Source of the DNA: CAG-826 sp964504595
GTDB lineage: Bacteria; Bacillota_I; Bacilli_A; RFN20; CAG-826
Assembly (NCBI GenBank): GCA_964504595.1
Contig: CAZDEE010000017.1
Location: forward strand, 1 to 30,074
Length of the DNA: 30,074 bases
Direction: 5' to 3'
Numbering within the stretch: position 1 is the stretch's first letter; each line of letters begins with the position of its first letter. Both the position numbers and the translations under genes were made by a program. Below are positions 6,634 through 15,339 of this stretch, piece after piece. Below the pieces are notes generated by a model. It made no database searches. It was not told where the DNA came from and worked only from the letters and a program-made list of their open reading frames with translations.

Positions 6634-9483
6634 ATGAGTAAGAGAGAGATAGTAATTAAAGGGGCACGTGAAAATAATTTAAAGAATGTATCTTTAACAA
6701 TACCTAAAGATGCATTTATTGTTTTTACTGGTTTATCTGGCTCAGGTAAGTCTACTTTAGCATTTGATACAATATTTAATGAAGGACAACGGCGCTTTGT
6801 AGAGTCGTTAAGTAGTTATGCTAGAATGTTTTTAGGTAGTTTTGAAAAGCCAGATGTTGATTCAATTGAAGGATTATCTCCGGCAATTTCTATTGATCAA
6901 AAAACCACTTCACATAATCCACGTTCTACAGTAGGGACTGTTACAGAAATATATGATTATTTAAGACTTCTATATGCTAGAATAGGCGTTCCATATTGTC
7001 CTATTCATAATCAACGTATAGAAGCATTTACAACAAGACAAATTGTAGATTTTATTTATCAAAATCCACAAAATAGTCGTCTTCAAATATTATCACCAAT
7101 TATTAAACAAGAAAAAGGAACTCATAAAGATACTTTGGCAAAGTTAATACAACAAGGTTTTGAACGTGTTAGAGTGGATGGAGAACTCTATCGTCTCGAA
7201 GAAGTTCCTCCATTAGAAAAGAATAAAAAACATACAATTGATATTGTTATTGATAGAATTATCTTAAAAGAGGAATCTAGAAGTCGTATTTATGATGCGA
7301 TTGAATTAGCGTTAGATTGGGCTCATGGATATGTGGTTGTTTTATGTGGAGATAAAGAAAAACTATTTAGTGAACATCATTCTTGTCCAGAATGTGGCTT
7401 TTCTGTACCAAAATTAGAACCGAGATTGTTTTCTTTTAACGCTCCAATGGGATGCTGCCCTGATTGTAATGGATTAGGTATTAAAAGAGAAGTAGATCCT
7501 GATTTACTTGTTCCTAATAAAAATTTTTCTTTAAATCAAGGTGCGATTGCTTTTTATAAGAATATTGTAGGAACTCAAAATTTAGATTGGCAAGATTTCA
7601 CTTATTTATGTAAAGAATATCATATACCAATGGATGTTCCTTATCGCCATTTAACAAAGGAACAACAACATATTGTTTTAGTTGGTTCGCCAGTTGAACA
7701 TCACTATACATTAAAAAGTAGTTCTGGTAATGTTGTTCATCGTCATGGATTTATTGAAGGTCCAAAAACTAAGATTGAAAGAATATACGCGACTACAGAA
7801 AGTCAAATGATGCGTGATTGGTATGAGACATTTATGCGTGATAAAGAGTGTGAGACCTGTCATGGAGCTCGTTTAAATAAAGAGGCTCTTTCGGTTAAAG
7901 TTGGTGGCCTTAATATTTATGAGATGACAAAATTGTCTGTCGTTGAATTATTAGAATTTATTGAGAATTTATCATTAACCCCATCAGAACAAAAAATATC
8001 GAGAATGATATTTAAAGAAATTAATTCTCGTTTAACTTTTTTAAAGAATGTTGGTTTAGACTATTTAACATTAAACCGATATGCGATGACTCTTTCTGGA
8101 GGAGAAGCACAAAGAATTAGATTAGCTACTCAAATAGGATCTAGATTAAGCGGTGTTCTATACGTTTTAGATGAGCCATCAATAGGTCTTCATCAAAGAG
8201 ATAATGCACTACTTATTGAAACTTTAAAATCAATGAGAGATTTAGGCAATACATTGATTGTAGTTGAACATGATGAAGATACTATGAGAGCTTGCAATTA
8301 TTTGGTGGATATTGGACCAGGAGCGGGTGTTCATGGAGGAGAAATAGTGGCGGCAGGAACTATTGAAGATGTTATGAATGAACCACGTTCTATAACTGGA
8401 CAATATCTTTCAAATAAGATGTTTATTCCTGTCCCTTTAAATAGATTAAAAGGAAATGGAAATTATTTAGAAATAAAAGGCGCAAGACAAAATAATTTAA
8501 AAAATATTGATGTTAAAATTCCTTTAGGAACATTAACTTGTATTACTGGTGTTTCAGGATCAGGAAAATCTTCATTAATCACCGAGATTTTATACAAAGC
8601 GTTATTAAAAGAAGTTAATGGCAGAACTGATATAATTCAAGGTGATTATGATGAAATTAAAGGCATTAATTTCATTGATAAAGTTATTAATATTTCACAA
8701 GAACCAATAGGTAAAACTCCACGAAGTAATCCAGCAACATATACGGGAGCATTTGATGAAATTAGAGAATTATTTGCTCAAACACCGGAAGCTAGAGCAA
8801 GGGGGTTTGATAAGAGTCGCTTTTCATTTAATGTTAAAGGTGGAAGATGCGAAAAATGTCAAGGTGGAGGAGTTATTCGAATTCCGATGAATTTTCTTCC
8901 TGATGTTTATGTGAAATGTGATCAATGTGGTGGTACTAGATATAATGAAGAAACATTATTAGTGACATATAAAGGCAAAAATATATTTGATATTTTAGAA
9001 ATGACTATTGAAGATGCTTGTGAATTTTTTGAGAATATTCCTTCAATTGCTAGAAAATTAAAAACACTTTATGATGTTGGATTAGGATATGTTAAATTAG
9101 GTCAAAGCGCTACAACACTTTCTGGAGGAGAAGCTCAAAGAGTAAAATTAGCATATGAACTTCAAAGAAGACCTTTAGGACATACTTTATACATTTTAGA
9201 TGAACCAACTACTGGTTTACATGTCCATGATATTGCTAGATTATTAAATGTTATTCAATCTATTGTAAATAATGGCGATAGTGTAATCATTATTGAACAT
9301 AATTTAGATGTTATTAAAGTTGCGGATTATATTATTGATTTAGGACCTGAAGGAGGAAATAGAGGCGGCACTATTGTTGCTTCAGGAACTCCTGAAGAAG
9401 TTGCACAGTCAACATCTTCATATACAGGAAAATTTTTAAAAGAAGTTTTAGAAAAAGATAAAAAACGAAGAAATGGACAATAA
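6634..9483 (+). CDS. uvrA: UvrABC excinuclease subunit A
   Basis: Damage-recognition ATPase of nucleotide excision repair; UvrA dimers load UvrB on lesions in the cytoplasm. The 949 residues match family length. Two ABC modules are complete: Walker A GLSGSGKS (33-40) with signature LSGGEAQRIRLA (487-498), and Walker A GVSGSGKSS (near 638-646) with LSGGEAQRVKLA (about 829-840). Zinc sites are visible as C251/C254 with C275/C278 and C739/C742 with C762/C765. ATG 6634 is preferred: AAGGAG (6619-6624) is 9 nt upstream, whereas the in-frame TTG at 6625 abuts that site. uvrB, which often precedes uvrA in Firmicutes, is not upstream; the MACPF/ABC genes are. An 82-nt gap separates it from them and may hold its promoter, but no convincing -35/-10 pair is visible. 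Confidence 0.97.
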   Translation: MSKREIVIKGARENNLKNVSLTIPKDAFIVFTGLSGSGKSTLAFDTIFNEGQRRFVESLSSYARMFLGSFEKPDVDSIEGLSPAISIDQKTTSHNPRSTVGTVTEIYDYLRLLYARIGVPYCPIHNQRIEAFTTRQIVDFIYQNPQNSRLQILSPIIKQEKGTHKDTLAKLIQQGFERVRVDGELYRLEEVPPLEKNKKHTIDIVIDRIILKEESRSRIYDAIELALDWAHGYVVVLCGDKEKLFSEHHSCPECGFSVPKLEPRLFSFNAPMGCCPDCNGLGIKREVDPDLLVPNKNFSLNQGAIAFYKNIVGTQNLDWQDFTYLCKEYHIPMDVPYRHLTKEQQHIVLVGSPVEHHYTLKSSSGNVVHRHGFIEGPKTKIERIYATTESQMMRDWYETFMRDKECETCHGARLNKEALSVKVGGLNIYEMTKLSVVELLEFIENLSLTPSEQKISRMIFKEINSRLTFLKNVGLDYLTLNRYAMTLSGGEAQRIRLATQIGSRLSGVLYVLDEPSIGLHQRDNALLIETLKSMRDLGNTLIVVEHDEDTMRACNYLVDIGPGAGVHGGEIVAAGTIEDVMNEPRSITGQYLSNKMFIPVPLNRLKGNGNYLEIKGARQNNLKNIDVKIPLGTLTCITGVSGSGKSSLITEILYKALLKEVNGRTDIIQGDYDEIKGINFIDKVINISQEPIGKTPRSNPATYTGAFDEIRELFAQTPEARARGFDKSRFSFNVKGGRCEKCQGGGVIRIPMNFLPDVYVKCDQCGGTRYNEETLLVTYKGKNIFDILEMTIEDACEFFENIPSIARKLKTLYDVGLGYVKLGQSATTLSGGEAQRVKLAYELQRRPLGHTLYILDEPTTGLHVHDIARLLNVIQSIVNNGDSVIIIEHNLDVIKVADYIIDLGPEGGNRGGTIVASGTPEEVAQSTSSYTGKFLKEVLEKDKKRRNGQ

Positions 9484-9526
9484 TAAATAATTATGGTAAT
9501 TTATTAATGTTTGAGAAGGTGAAATA

Positions 9527-11017
9527 ATGATTAGTGAAGTTAAAAAGAATTCATATATAGATGTTTTACAATTGATAATATCCTTTTTATTTCCAGCATT
9601 TAGTGCAGGAATATATTTATCTCGATCAGAAAATAGGGATTTTGTAAAAAAAAGTAAGAGACTTTCTATTATTGGATTTGCTTTTGAATTATTAGTATTT
9701 ATTGTTTTAATGATTTTAGGTTATTCTTCTACAATAACTATTTCTACTAGGGCAATTGCATTTTATTTCTTTATTTTATTAGTAATTCAAAGTGCGGGTA
9801 CTTTAATATGGTTTCAACGTATTTATATAAATAATAAAGAGAAAACTGAAAATAAGTTTTATAAGTATAGTAAATTAATTTTGATAATTATAACAGTTAT
9901 AGCTTCTGTTGTAGCGATTTATGAATTAGATGCTGTAATTGAGTTAGTTCCACAAGGATTTAGTCTCAATGGAGGATTTCATTTTGTTTACGCTCGTGAT
10001 GCAGAACAACCATTAATTGCTTTTTACGCCTTATTTATATTAGGTGGTGCAGGAGTGTCTTATGTAGTAGCTACGAATAAAGCTGCAGAATATGGATATT
10101 CTAGAAATATATTTGAAACATTACTTTTAATTGCATTACCAATGGGAATTATAGGCGCAAGAATATGGTGGGTAATTTCAGAATGGAATCGTGAACTTGC
10201 TTATGACCAAACACTTCATGGAATTTTAAATTTTAGAGATGGTGGTTTGGCGGTTCAAGGAGGAGTTTTACTTGGTGCTTTTTCTGGAATTTGGTATGTT
10301 ATTGAAAAGAAAAGAGAAATACCTATTTTAAGAGCCACAGATGTTATTATTCCTGGTATTTTATTAGCTCAAGCAATCGGAAGATTGGGTAATTTTACTA
10401 ATGTTGAGGTCTATGGCGCTCAAGCAGATCTTGCAGCCTGGTCATTTTTACCTAATATTATTATTAATCAATTTGTTTTAACCAAAGGTCAATTTTATGT
10501 TCCTTTATTCTTGATTGAAGCACTGTTTAATTTATGCGGATATTTTGTTATTACATATGGTGTAACAAAACTTTTAAAAAAGTTTATTAAAGAAGGCGAT
10601 GTTACTGCATGCTATTTTATTTGGTATGGATTAGTTAGAATTGTGATGGAGCCTTTAAGAGATTCAAAGTTTATTATGGGTACATCTTTACAAATGTCTT
10701 TATGTTTTATTCTCTTAGGAATTGCTATGATTGTTATTAATCATCTTATGAGGTATTTAATTGAAAATAATAAACTACCAAGTGGTGAATGGAAAGAAAA
10801 ATATTTAACATGGATTAGATCTAAAAAAGAATCTGTTCGATTTTTATTAGCTTTACCTTTAGTTGATGGTATTTTTTATGGATTGTACCGAATTGCTAAA
10901 GGACATTATTTTAGCGGAGTTGTTTGGTTTGTTTTTGGAGCGGTTATAGGCTGGATTTTTGATTTAGTCTCGCTATTTTTAAGAAAGCCATTAGTAATGA
11001 GTAAACCATATGTATAA
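9527..11017 (+). CDS. lgt: Prolipoprotein diacylglyceryl transferase, enlarged
   Basis: Membrane enzyme that transfers diacylglycerol from phosphatidylglycerol to the lipobox cysteine of prolipoproteins. The core lies at about residues 150-410 and carries GRLGNFTN (285-292), whose Arg286 and Asn289 correspond to E. coli R143 and N146, Glu294 and Gly297 (E151, G154), and the YGLVRIVMEPLR block with Arg371 and Glu375 (R239, E243). The position of the essential E. coli His103 is Gln244 (AVQGG; codon CAA). The protein has 496 residues against about 260-290 in most bacteria: a ~145-residue N-terminal part with about four extra membrane helices and an ~80-residue C-terminal part that resembles a TM2-type domain (GIFYGLYRIAKGHYFSG, then a helix ending in D). 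Two lipoproteins in this window need this enzyme. Start ATG 9527 follows AGAAGGTG by 5 nt. The next gene overlaps by 8 nt. Confidence 0.92.
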   Translation: MISEVKKNSYIDVLQLIISFLFPAFSAGIYLSRSENRDFVKKSKRLSIIGFAFELLVFIVLMILGYSSTITISTRAIAFYFFILLVIQSAGTLIWFQRIYINNKEKTENKFYKYSKLILIIITVIASVVAIYELDAVIELVPQGFSLNGGFHFVYARDAEQPLIAFYALFILGGAGVSYVVATNKAAEYGYSRNIFETLLLIALPMGIIGARIWWVISEWNRELAYDQTLHGILNFRDGGLAVQGGVLLGAFSGIWYVIEKKREIPILRATDVIIPGILLAQAIGRLGNFTNVEVYGAQADLAAWSFLPNIIINQFVLTKGQFYVPLFLIEALFNLCGYFVITYGVTKLLKKFIKEGDVTACYFIWYGLVRIVMEPLRDSKFIMGTSLQMSLCFILLGIAMIVINHLMRYLIENNKLPSGEWKEKYLTWIRSKKESVRFLLALPLVDGIFYGLYRIAKGHYFSGVVWFVFGAVIGWIFDLVSLFLRKPLVMSKPYV

Positions 11018-11651
11018 ATTAGTGTTATTTGATTTAGATGGAACTTTAGTAGATACTGATCTTTTAGTAGTGGAGGGGTTTCTCCACTTTTTTCGAAAAT
11101 ATAAAAAAGAGAAAGTTTCCATAGATGTTCTAGCTTCTTTTTCGGGTCCAAGCTTAAAAGATTCAATGAAAAAGTATTTTCCTTCATATAATATTGATGA
11201 TATGGTTCAAGAGTATAGAAAAGTTACTTGGCCTTTATATGATACTTTTATTGAATTATATGAAGGTATTAAAGAATTGTTAATATTTCTTCAAGATAAA
11301 GGAATTAAAATAGGAATTGTTACATCAAAAGCAAGAGAGGCAACGACAAAAACTTTATCGCAATTATGTATTGGACAATTTTTTGATTATATTGTTTGCG
11401 TTGATGAAGTTAAAAATCCTAAACCTGATCCTGAAGGAATAAATAAAGCAATAGATTTTTTTAAAATCTCAAAAGAAGAGACAATATATGTAGGGGATGC
11501 GATTACTGATTTAACAACGGCAAGAAACGCTAAAGTGAAATGTTGTTTAGTTTCATGGAACTTAAGAGGAAGGCATAAAGATATTAAGCCAGATTATTAT
11601 GTAGATAATTATTTAGAGTTAATGGAGGTTTTTGTTCATGAAAAACAATAA
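11010..11651 (+). CDS. ppaX: HAD phosphatase, PpaX-like pyrophosphatase
   Basis: 213-residue haloacid-dehalogenase family hydrolase. Motif I is FDLDGTLVDTD with Asp8 nucleophile and Asp10 acid/base; motif II IVTSK (Thr105/Ser106), Lys138 in NPKPDPEG as motif III, and motif IV VGDAITD (Asp163, Asp167) are all in place. An alpha-helical cap lies between residues 15 and 85 and contains SFSGPSLKDSM, like the GPPL segment of PpaX. PpaX in Bacillus hydrolyses pyrophosphate, including that formed by HPr-Ser-P dephosphorylation, and is encoded just after lgt, as here. hprK itself is absent from the cluster, so the link with HPr is only by synteny. ATG 11010 overlaps the lgt end by 8 nt and has only a weak ribosome site, pointing to translational coupling. 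A phosphoglycolate phosphatase-like activity remains possible. Confidence 0.8.
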   Translation: MYKLVLFDLDGTLVDTDLLVVEGFLHFFRKYKKEKVSIDVLASFSGPSLKDSMKKYFPSYNIDDMVQEYRKVTWPLYDTFIELYEGIKELLIFLQDKGIKIGIVTSKAREATTKTLSQLCIGQFFDYIVCVDEVKNPKPDPEGINKAIDFFKISKEETIYVGDAITDLTTARNAKVKCCLVSWNLRGRHKDIKPDYYVDNYLELMEVFVHEKQ

Positions 11652-12558
11652 ACAAATTGCTATTATAGGAGCAGGACCAAGCGGAATTACAGCAGCTATA
11701 TATGTTAAAAGAGCGGGATTTACTCCGGTTATATATGAAAGTAATATTGTTGGAGGTAAAGTAAACTATACTTCAATTGTCGAAAATTATCCTTCTATTG
11801 TTTCTATTAGTGGACCGGATTTGGCAATGCTTTTTGGTAAGCACTTAAAAGATGAAAATATTATTTTAAAATATGAAGAAGTCCGCGATATAAAACAAAA
11901 TGAAAATGGCTATGAAGTGATTAGTGACTATTCTAATATAATTTATAAAGCGGTAATAATTGCTACCGGTACTAAAGAATCAACATTAGATGTGAATGGG
12001 ATAGAAAAGTTTGAACATAAAGGAGTTTCTTATTGTGCAGTATGTGATGGACCTCTTTTTAGAAATAAAGATGTGGCAGTTGTTGGAGGAGGAGATGCTG
12101 CTTTAGAAGAAGCGTTATATCTTTCCTCTTTTTGCGCTTCAGTAACATTAATTCATCGTCGAAATGAGTTTAAAGCTTCCCAAATACTCATCGATAAAAT
12201 TAAGAGTTCGAATGTTACTTTACAATTAAATAGCGTAGTAACTTCGTTAAAAGGAGAAAACTGTTTAGAAGAAATAGAAATTACTTCTTTAGAAGATAAT
12301 ACAACTAAAGTAATTAAAATAAGTGGCTTATTTCCTTATATAGGCGCAAAAGCAAATACAAGTTTTCTTTCTTCACTTAATATATTAAATACGAAAGGAT
12401 ATATTGACGTGAATGAAAAAATGGAAACTTCGTTAAAAGGAGTTTATGCGATTGGTGATGTTATTAATAAAGAACTCCGGCAAATAGTGACCGCAGTTAG
12501 TGATGGAGCAATCGCGGGTATGGAAGCTTCACGTTATTTAAAAGAATATGATATTTGA
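11638..12558 (+). CDS. trxB: Thioredoxin-disulfide reductase
   Basis: NADPH-dependent flavoenzyme that reduces thioredoxin in the cytoplasm. The 306 residues are of normal length. The FAD-binding GAGPSG lies at 11-16, the redox motif CAVC at C133-C136 followed by DGP, the nucleotide-binding GGGDAALEEALYL at about 150-162, and the C-terminal FAD segment GVYAIGD before the conserved QIVTAVSDGAIAG. ATG 11638 is chosen because GGAGG (11624-11628) is 9 nt upstream; the in-frame TTG at 11632 is too close to it. The gene overlaps ppaX by 14 nt and ends in TGA, which shows that TGA is a stop in this genome. The dipeptidase start lies inside its last codons. A ferredoxin-NADP reductase of the same fold is unlikely because the CxxC motif is intact. 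Confidence 0.93.
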   Translation: MKNNKQIAIIGAGPSGITAAIYVKRAGFTPVIYESNIVGGKVNYTSIVENYPSIVSISGPDLAMLFGKHLKDENIILKYEEVRDIKQNENGYEVISDYSNIIYKAVIIATGTKESTLDVNGIEKFEHKGVSYCAVCDGPLFRNKDVAVVGGGDAALEEALYLSSFCASVTLIHRRNEFKASQILIDKIKSSNVTLQLNSVVTSLKGENCLEEIEITSLEDNTTKVIKISGLFPYIGAKANTSFLSSLNILNTKGYIDVNEKMETSLKGVYAIGDVINKELRQIVTAVSDGAIAGMEASRYLKEYDI

Positions 12559-13357
12559 TGCACATAGTGATGTTTTGTATGCTTCTATTGTATTAGGTAA
12601 AAAAGATTTATTAAAAGAAGAAATAGGAATTATTAATTATTATTTTAAAGGAAGTGAAAGCCATAATCACTTTCTTTTTTCTCTTGATGAAATAAAAAAG
12701 ATAAAGCCACATATACATCCTTTGTCTATTTTGAGTATAGAAGGATTAGGATGTATGGAAGATGTCGGTGAATTAAATTTATTGAAAAGACTAGGAGTTA
12801 GATCATTGATGTTAACTTGGAATGATGAAAATAAATGGGCAACTGGAGCTTTAGGAAGAAGCAATCGTGGATTGACATTAAAAGGAATAGAGCTACTTAA
12901 AAAAATGGAAATAGATGGTTTTATTTTAGATCTATCGCATTTAAACAAGAAATCTTTTTATGAAGCTTTAGATAATTTTAAAGGTAAAGTTTTTGCATCG
13001 CATAGTAATGTTTATTCATTATGTCAGAATCCACGTAATTTAGATGATAATCAAATAAAATTAATCGCTGAAAAAGGAGGTGTTATAGGTCTTAATGCTT
13101 ATATTCCTTTTGTGGGTGAAGATGATATTGATTGCTTTATAAATCATATCGAGTACATCATTAAATTAACAAATGATAAGGTTCCTTGTTTAGGTTTAGA
13201 TTTTGATTATTATTTTGATGATTCACATTGCTTGAAAGATTTATCAACAAGGAAAGATATAGATAAACTAATTATTAGACTTAAAGAGAGAGGGATTAAT
13301 GACGAAGTAATTGATAATATTTTATATAAGAATATTTCCAAGTTTTTAAATATTTGA
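12548..13357 (+). CDS. Peptidase M19 (membrane dipeptidase family)
   Basis: 269-residue TIM-barrel metallopeptidase of the renal dipeptidase family, which hydrolyses dipeptides, often with D-residues at the C-terminal side. Zinc-site residues are visible: His6 and Asp8 (DAHSD), Glu65 (SIEGLG), His131 (DLSHLN) and His152 (ASHSN), with NPRNLDD and GLDFD further on. It is somewhat shorter than the usual 310-350 residues, and no signal peptide is present, so it acts in the cytoplasm, perhaps on peptides taken up as food or on wall fragments. ATG 12548 overlaps the trxB end by 11 nt and has only a weak purine-rich site (AAAAGAA), so translation is probably coupled. It ends in TGA. It is not a standard member of this gene neighbourhood in Bacillus. 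Confidence 0.88.
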   Translation: MIFDAHSDVLYASIVLGKKDLLKEEIGIINYYFKGSESHNHFLFSLDEIKKIKPHIHPLSILSIEGLGCMEDVGELNLLKRLGVRSLMLTWNDENKWATGALGRSNRGLTLKGIELLKKMEIDGFILDLSHLNKKSFYEALDNFKGKVFASHSNVYSLCQNPRNLDDNQIKLIAEKGGVIGLNAYIPFVGEDDIDCFINHIEYIIKLTNDKVPCLGLDFDYYFDDSHCLKDLSTRKDIDKLIIRLKERGINDEVIDNILYKNISKFLNI

Positions 13358-13362
13358 TTTTA

Positions 13363-13371
13363 TGTTAGAAT
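13363..13371 (+). promoter_or_regulatory. Possible extended -10 promoter for whiA
   Basis: TGTTAGAAT fits an extended -10 box (TGn followed by TAGAAT, one mismatch to TATAAT) in the 40-nt gap before whiA. No good -35 is present at 17 nt, which extended -10 promoters can tolerate. Transcription would start near 13378, leaving a 20-nt leader that contains AAGGAGG. Confidence 0.35.
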
Positions 13372-13397
13372 ATAGAAACAAAAAGGAGGAATAACTA

Positions 13398-14366
13398 ATG
13401 ATGGATTCTGGAATGTCTTTTACGAAGAGAATTAAAGAAGAGCTTGTTAAGATTCCTTTTGAAGGTGAACATATTAGAGCGGTTTTATCTTCGTTTGCTA
13501 AATTAAGTGGAAGAATTACTATTAAAAACAAAGAGACTAATTTAGTTTTAGAAACAGAAAATGCTAAAATTGCTAAATTTATTTATCTTTTAATTCAAAA
13601 AAGATATGGTGTTTTACCGACTTTTTCTTATCGTCGAAAAATGAAATTTGATAAAAAAATAAGTTTTTTATTACAAATAAATGATAAAGCTGATGAAATA
13701 TTGGATGATTTAGAAATAGATATATTTGATAATAATCCAGTTAAATCATTTTTGAAGAAAGATGATATGGTTCGTGCATATTTTGTAGGTGCTTTTTTAG
13801 CAACAGGTTCTTGCAATGATCCGCATAGCTCTAATTATCATTTAGAAATATCTTCTCAAGAGGAAGAAATTGTTAGTTACCTTTTAAAGTTGTTATCGCG
13901 TAACAAACAAATAAGGTTTAACGCAAAGACAATTCAAAGAAGAAATCAATTTGTTTTATATATAAAGAAATCTGATCAAATTGTTAATTTTATGGCGTAT
14001 ATTGGCGCTTCAGAGTCGTGTTTAGCTTTTGAAGAAATAAGAGTTGAACGAGACTTTATTAATAATGACAATAGATTACAAATATGTGTGGATGCAAATT
14101 ATAAAAAAACAACATCTTCAGCATTAAAGCAATTAGAAGATATTGCTATTATTGATCGAGTTCTTGGCATTCATAATTTAAATAATCAAAAAATGAAAAT
14201 ACTTTGCTATTTAAGAAGAGAAAATGATGATTTATCGATGTCCGAATTAGCGGAACTTCTAGGGCAAGAATTAAATATTAGCGTGTCTAAATCAAATGTC
14301 AATCATTTATTTAGAGCGATTCATGATTTAGCAAAACGATATGGAGGAACCGCGAATGAAGATTAG
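13398..14366 (+). CDS. whiA: WhiA-type DNA-binding regulator
   Basis: 322-residue member of the WhiA family, which joins an N-terminal LAGLIDADG homing-endonuclease-like fold without nuclease activity to a C-terminal helix-turn-helix. The endonuclease-like helix is seen as RAYFVGAFLATGSC at about 125-138, and the C-terminal HTH at about 275-310 (MSELAELLGQELNISVSKSN onward). In Bacillus it affects cell division and chromosome segregation, in Streptomyces sporulation. Length is normal. ATG 13398 has AAGGAGG (13383-13389) 8 nt upstream; a second in-frame ATG five residues in would give the MSFTKRI start seen in homologues. The partners usually just upstream, rapZ and yvcK, are missing. The XRE gene overlaps its end by 11 nt. 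Confidence 0.93.
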   Translation: MMDSGMSFTKRIKEELVKIPFEGEHIRAVLSSFAKLSGRITIKNKETNLVLETENAKIAKFIYLLIQKRYGVLPTFSYRRKMKFDKKISFLLQINDKADEILDDLEIDIFDNNPVKSFLKKDDMVRAYFVGAFLATGSCNDPHSSNYHLEISSQEEEIVSYLLKLLSRNKQIRFNAKTIQRRNQFVLYIKKSDQIVNFMAYIGASESCLAFEEIRVERDFINNDNRLQICVDANYKKTTSSALKQLEDIAIIDRVLGIHNLNNQKMKILCYLRRENDDLSMSELAELLGQELNISVSKSNVNHLFRAIHDLAKRYGGTANED

Positions 14367-14580
14367 CAAACAATTAGGAATGCGTATTACGTATTTGCGG
14401 AAGCAAAAGAAATGGTCTCAAGAAGAGTTAGCATTTGCTTCTAATATGAATAAAAACTATCTTTGTGATATTGAAAATGGCCGGAGAAATCCGACCTTAG
14501 ATGTTTTATCAAGAATTGCAAATGGGTTAGGTATTAGCTTAGAGTTTCTTTTTAAAGGAATTCAAGATTTTGTGGAATAA
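14356..14580 (+). CDS. Small XRE-family HTH regulator
   Basis: 74 residues that are almost entirely one Cro/C1-type helix-turn-helix: LGMRITYLRKQKKWSQEELA, then YLCDIENGRRNPTLDVLSRI and a final LGISLEFLF helix. Such proteins bind short palindromic operators as dimers; no sensor domain is present. ATG 14356 has ATGGAGG (14341-14347) 8 nt upstream; an in-frame ATG at 14341 would itself be the ribosome site and is rejected. It overlaps the whiA end by 11 nt, so it is probably coupled to it. Its 3' end overlaps the 3' end of the convergent clpP gene by 19 bp. Its targets cannot be read from the sequence; clpP or its own operon are possible. Confidence 0.85.
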   Translation: MKISKQLGMRITYLRKQKKWSQEELAFASNMNKNYLCDIENGRRNPTLDVLSRIANGLGISLEFLFKGIQDFVE

Positions 14581-15143
14581 AGGATTTCATCAATTATTCC
14601 GTATTCTTTAGCTTCTTCAGCACTTAAGAAATAGTCTCGATCTGTATCTATTTTGATTTGTTCGAGGCTTTTTTTTGTATGCTTTGCAAGTAGATTGTTA
14701 AGTTTGTCTTTTAGATATATTAATCTTTTGATAGTGATTTCCATATCGCTAACTTGACCTTCGCTTCCACCTAAAGGTTGATGAATCATAATCTCAGTAT
14801 TTTCAAGAGCGTAACGCTTATCTCCTGAAGCTAGAAGAAACGCTCCCATTGAGGCGCATAAGCCATTTCCAATAGTGATAATTGTATTATCGACTTTTCT
14901 CATTGTGTCATAAATAGCTAAGCCTGCATGCACTGATCCTCCTGGAGAGTTTATGTAAATTGTTATAGGATTTTTTTCATCTTTTGCACTTAGATATAGA
15001 ATTTCCGCAGTTATAAGGCTTGCGTTGTCAAATGTTATTTCACCATTAATCATAATTATTCTTTCTTCTAAAAGAAGAGAAAACAAATCCATGCTAGCTT
15101 TTCCATCATATCTGTCTTTAATAATCGTTGGAATAATATTCAT
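14562..15143 (-). CDS. clpP: ATP-dependent Clp protease proteolytic subunit
   Basis: Serine peptidase that forms the double-heptamer chamber of Clp proteases in the cytoplasm. With the ATG start the protein has 193 residues, the usual size. The catalytic triad is Ser98 (LCASMGAFLLASG), His121 (IMIHQPLGG) and Asp170 (TDRDYF). The residues before the serine read GLCAS instead of the frequent GQAAS/GMAAS, so a Cys lies two positions from the nucleophile. An in-frame GTG nine bases upstream (15152) lies inside the ribosome site AGGTG, so ATG at 15143 is preferred. It is transcribed alone, divergently from gap and convergently with the XRE gene. No CIRCE or CtsR-type tandem repeat is visible upstream, so stress control is not evident. 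Confidence 0.95.
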   Translation of the reverse strand: MNIIPTIIKDRYDGKASMDLFSLLLEERIIMINGEITFDNASLITAEILYLSAKDEKNPITIYINSPGGSVHAGLAIYDTMRKVDNTIITIGNGLCASMGAFLLASGDKRYALENTEIMIHQPLGGSEGQVSDMEITIKRLIYLKDKLNNLLAKHTKKSLEQIKIDTDRDYFLSAEEAKEYGIIDEILYSTKS

Positions 15144-15192
15144 TTTAATCACCTACTTAAATGATAGGCAAAAGTTTATTTTTTATTCATGA

Positions 15193-15201
15193 TTTATAGC
15201 A
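15193..15201 (-). promoter_or_regulatory. Possible extended -10 promoter for clpP
   Basis: On the minus strand TGCTATAAA is an extended -10 box (TGn plus TATAAA). Transcription would begin near 15186, giving a leader of about 43 nt. No good -35 box lies at the right spacing. The rest of the 264-nt divergent region (15144-15407) is AT-rich and holds no gene that I can see. Confidence 0.4.
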
Positions 15202-15339
15202 AATAGAATTTTTTTAATTTGCATAAAACAATTTATCTAAGAATCTTTAGTTTTGATTATTTTATGAAATTTAATTTCTCTTTTTAATGACTATAATTTC
15301 ATTTTCTGTAAACTACCCATTATTTTATAAAAATAATAC

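Noticed and set aside
12548..13357. TGA read as tryptophan (Mycoplasma code)
   Set aside because: trxB and the dipeptidase end in TGA exactly where family members end, and all visible Trp codons are TGG.
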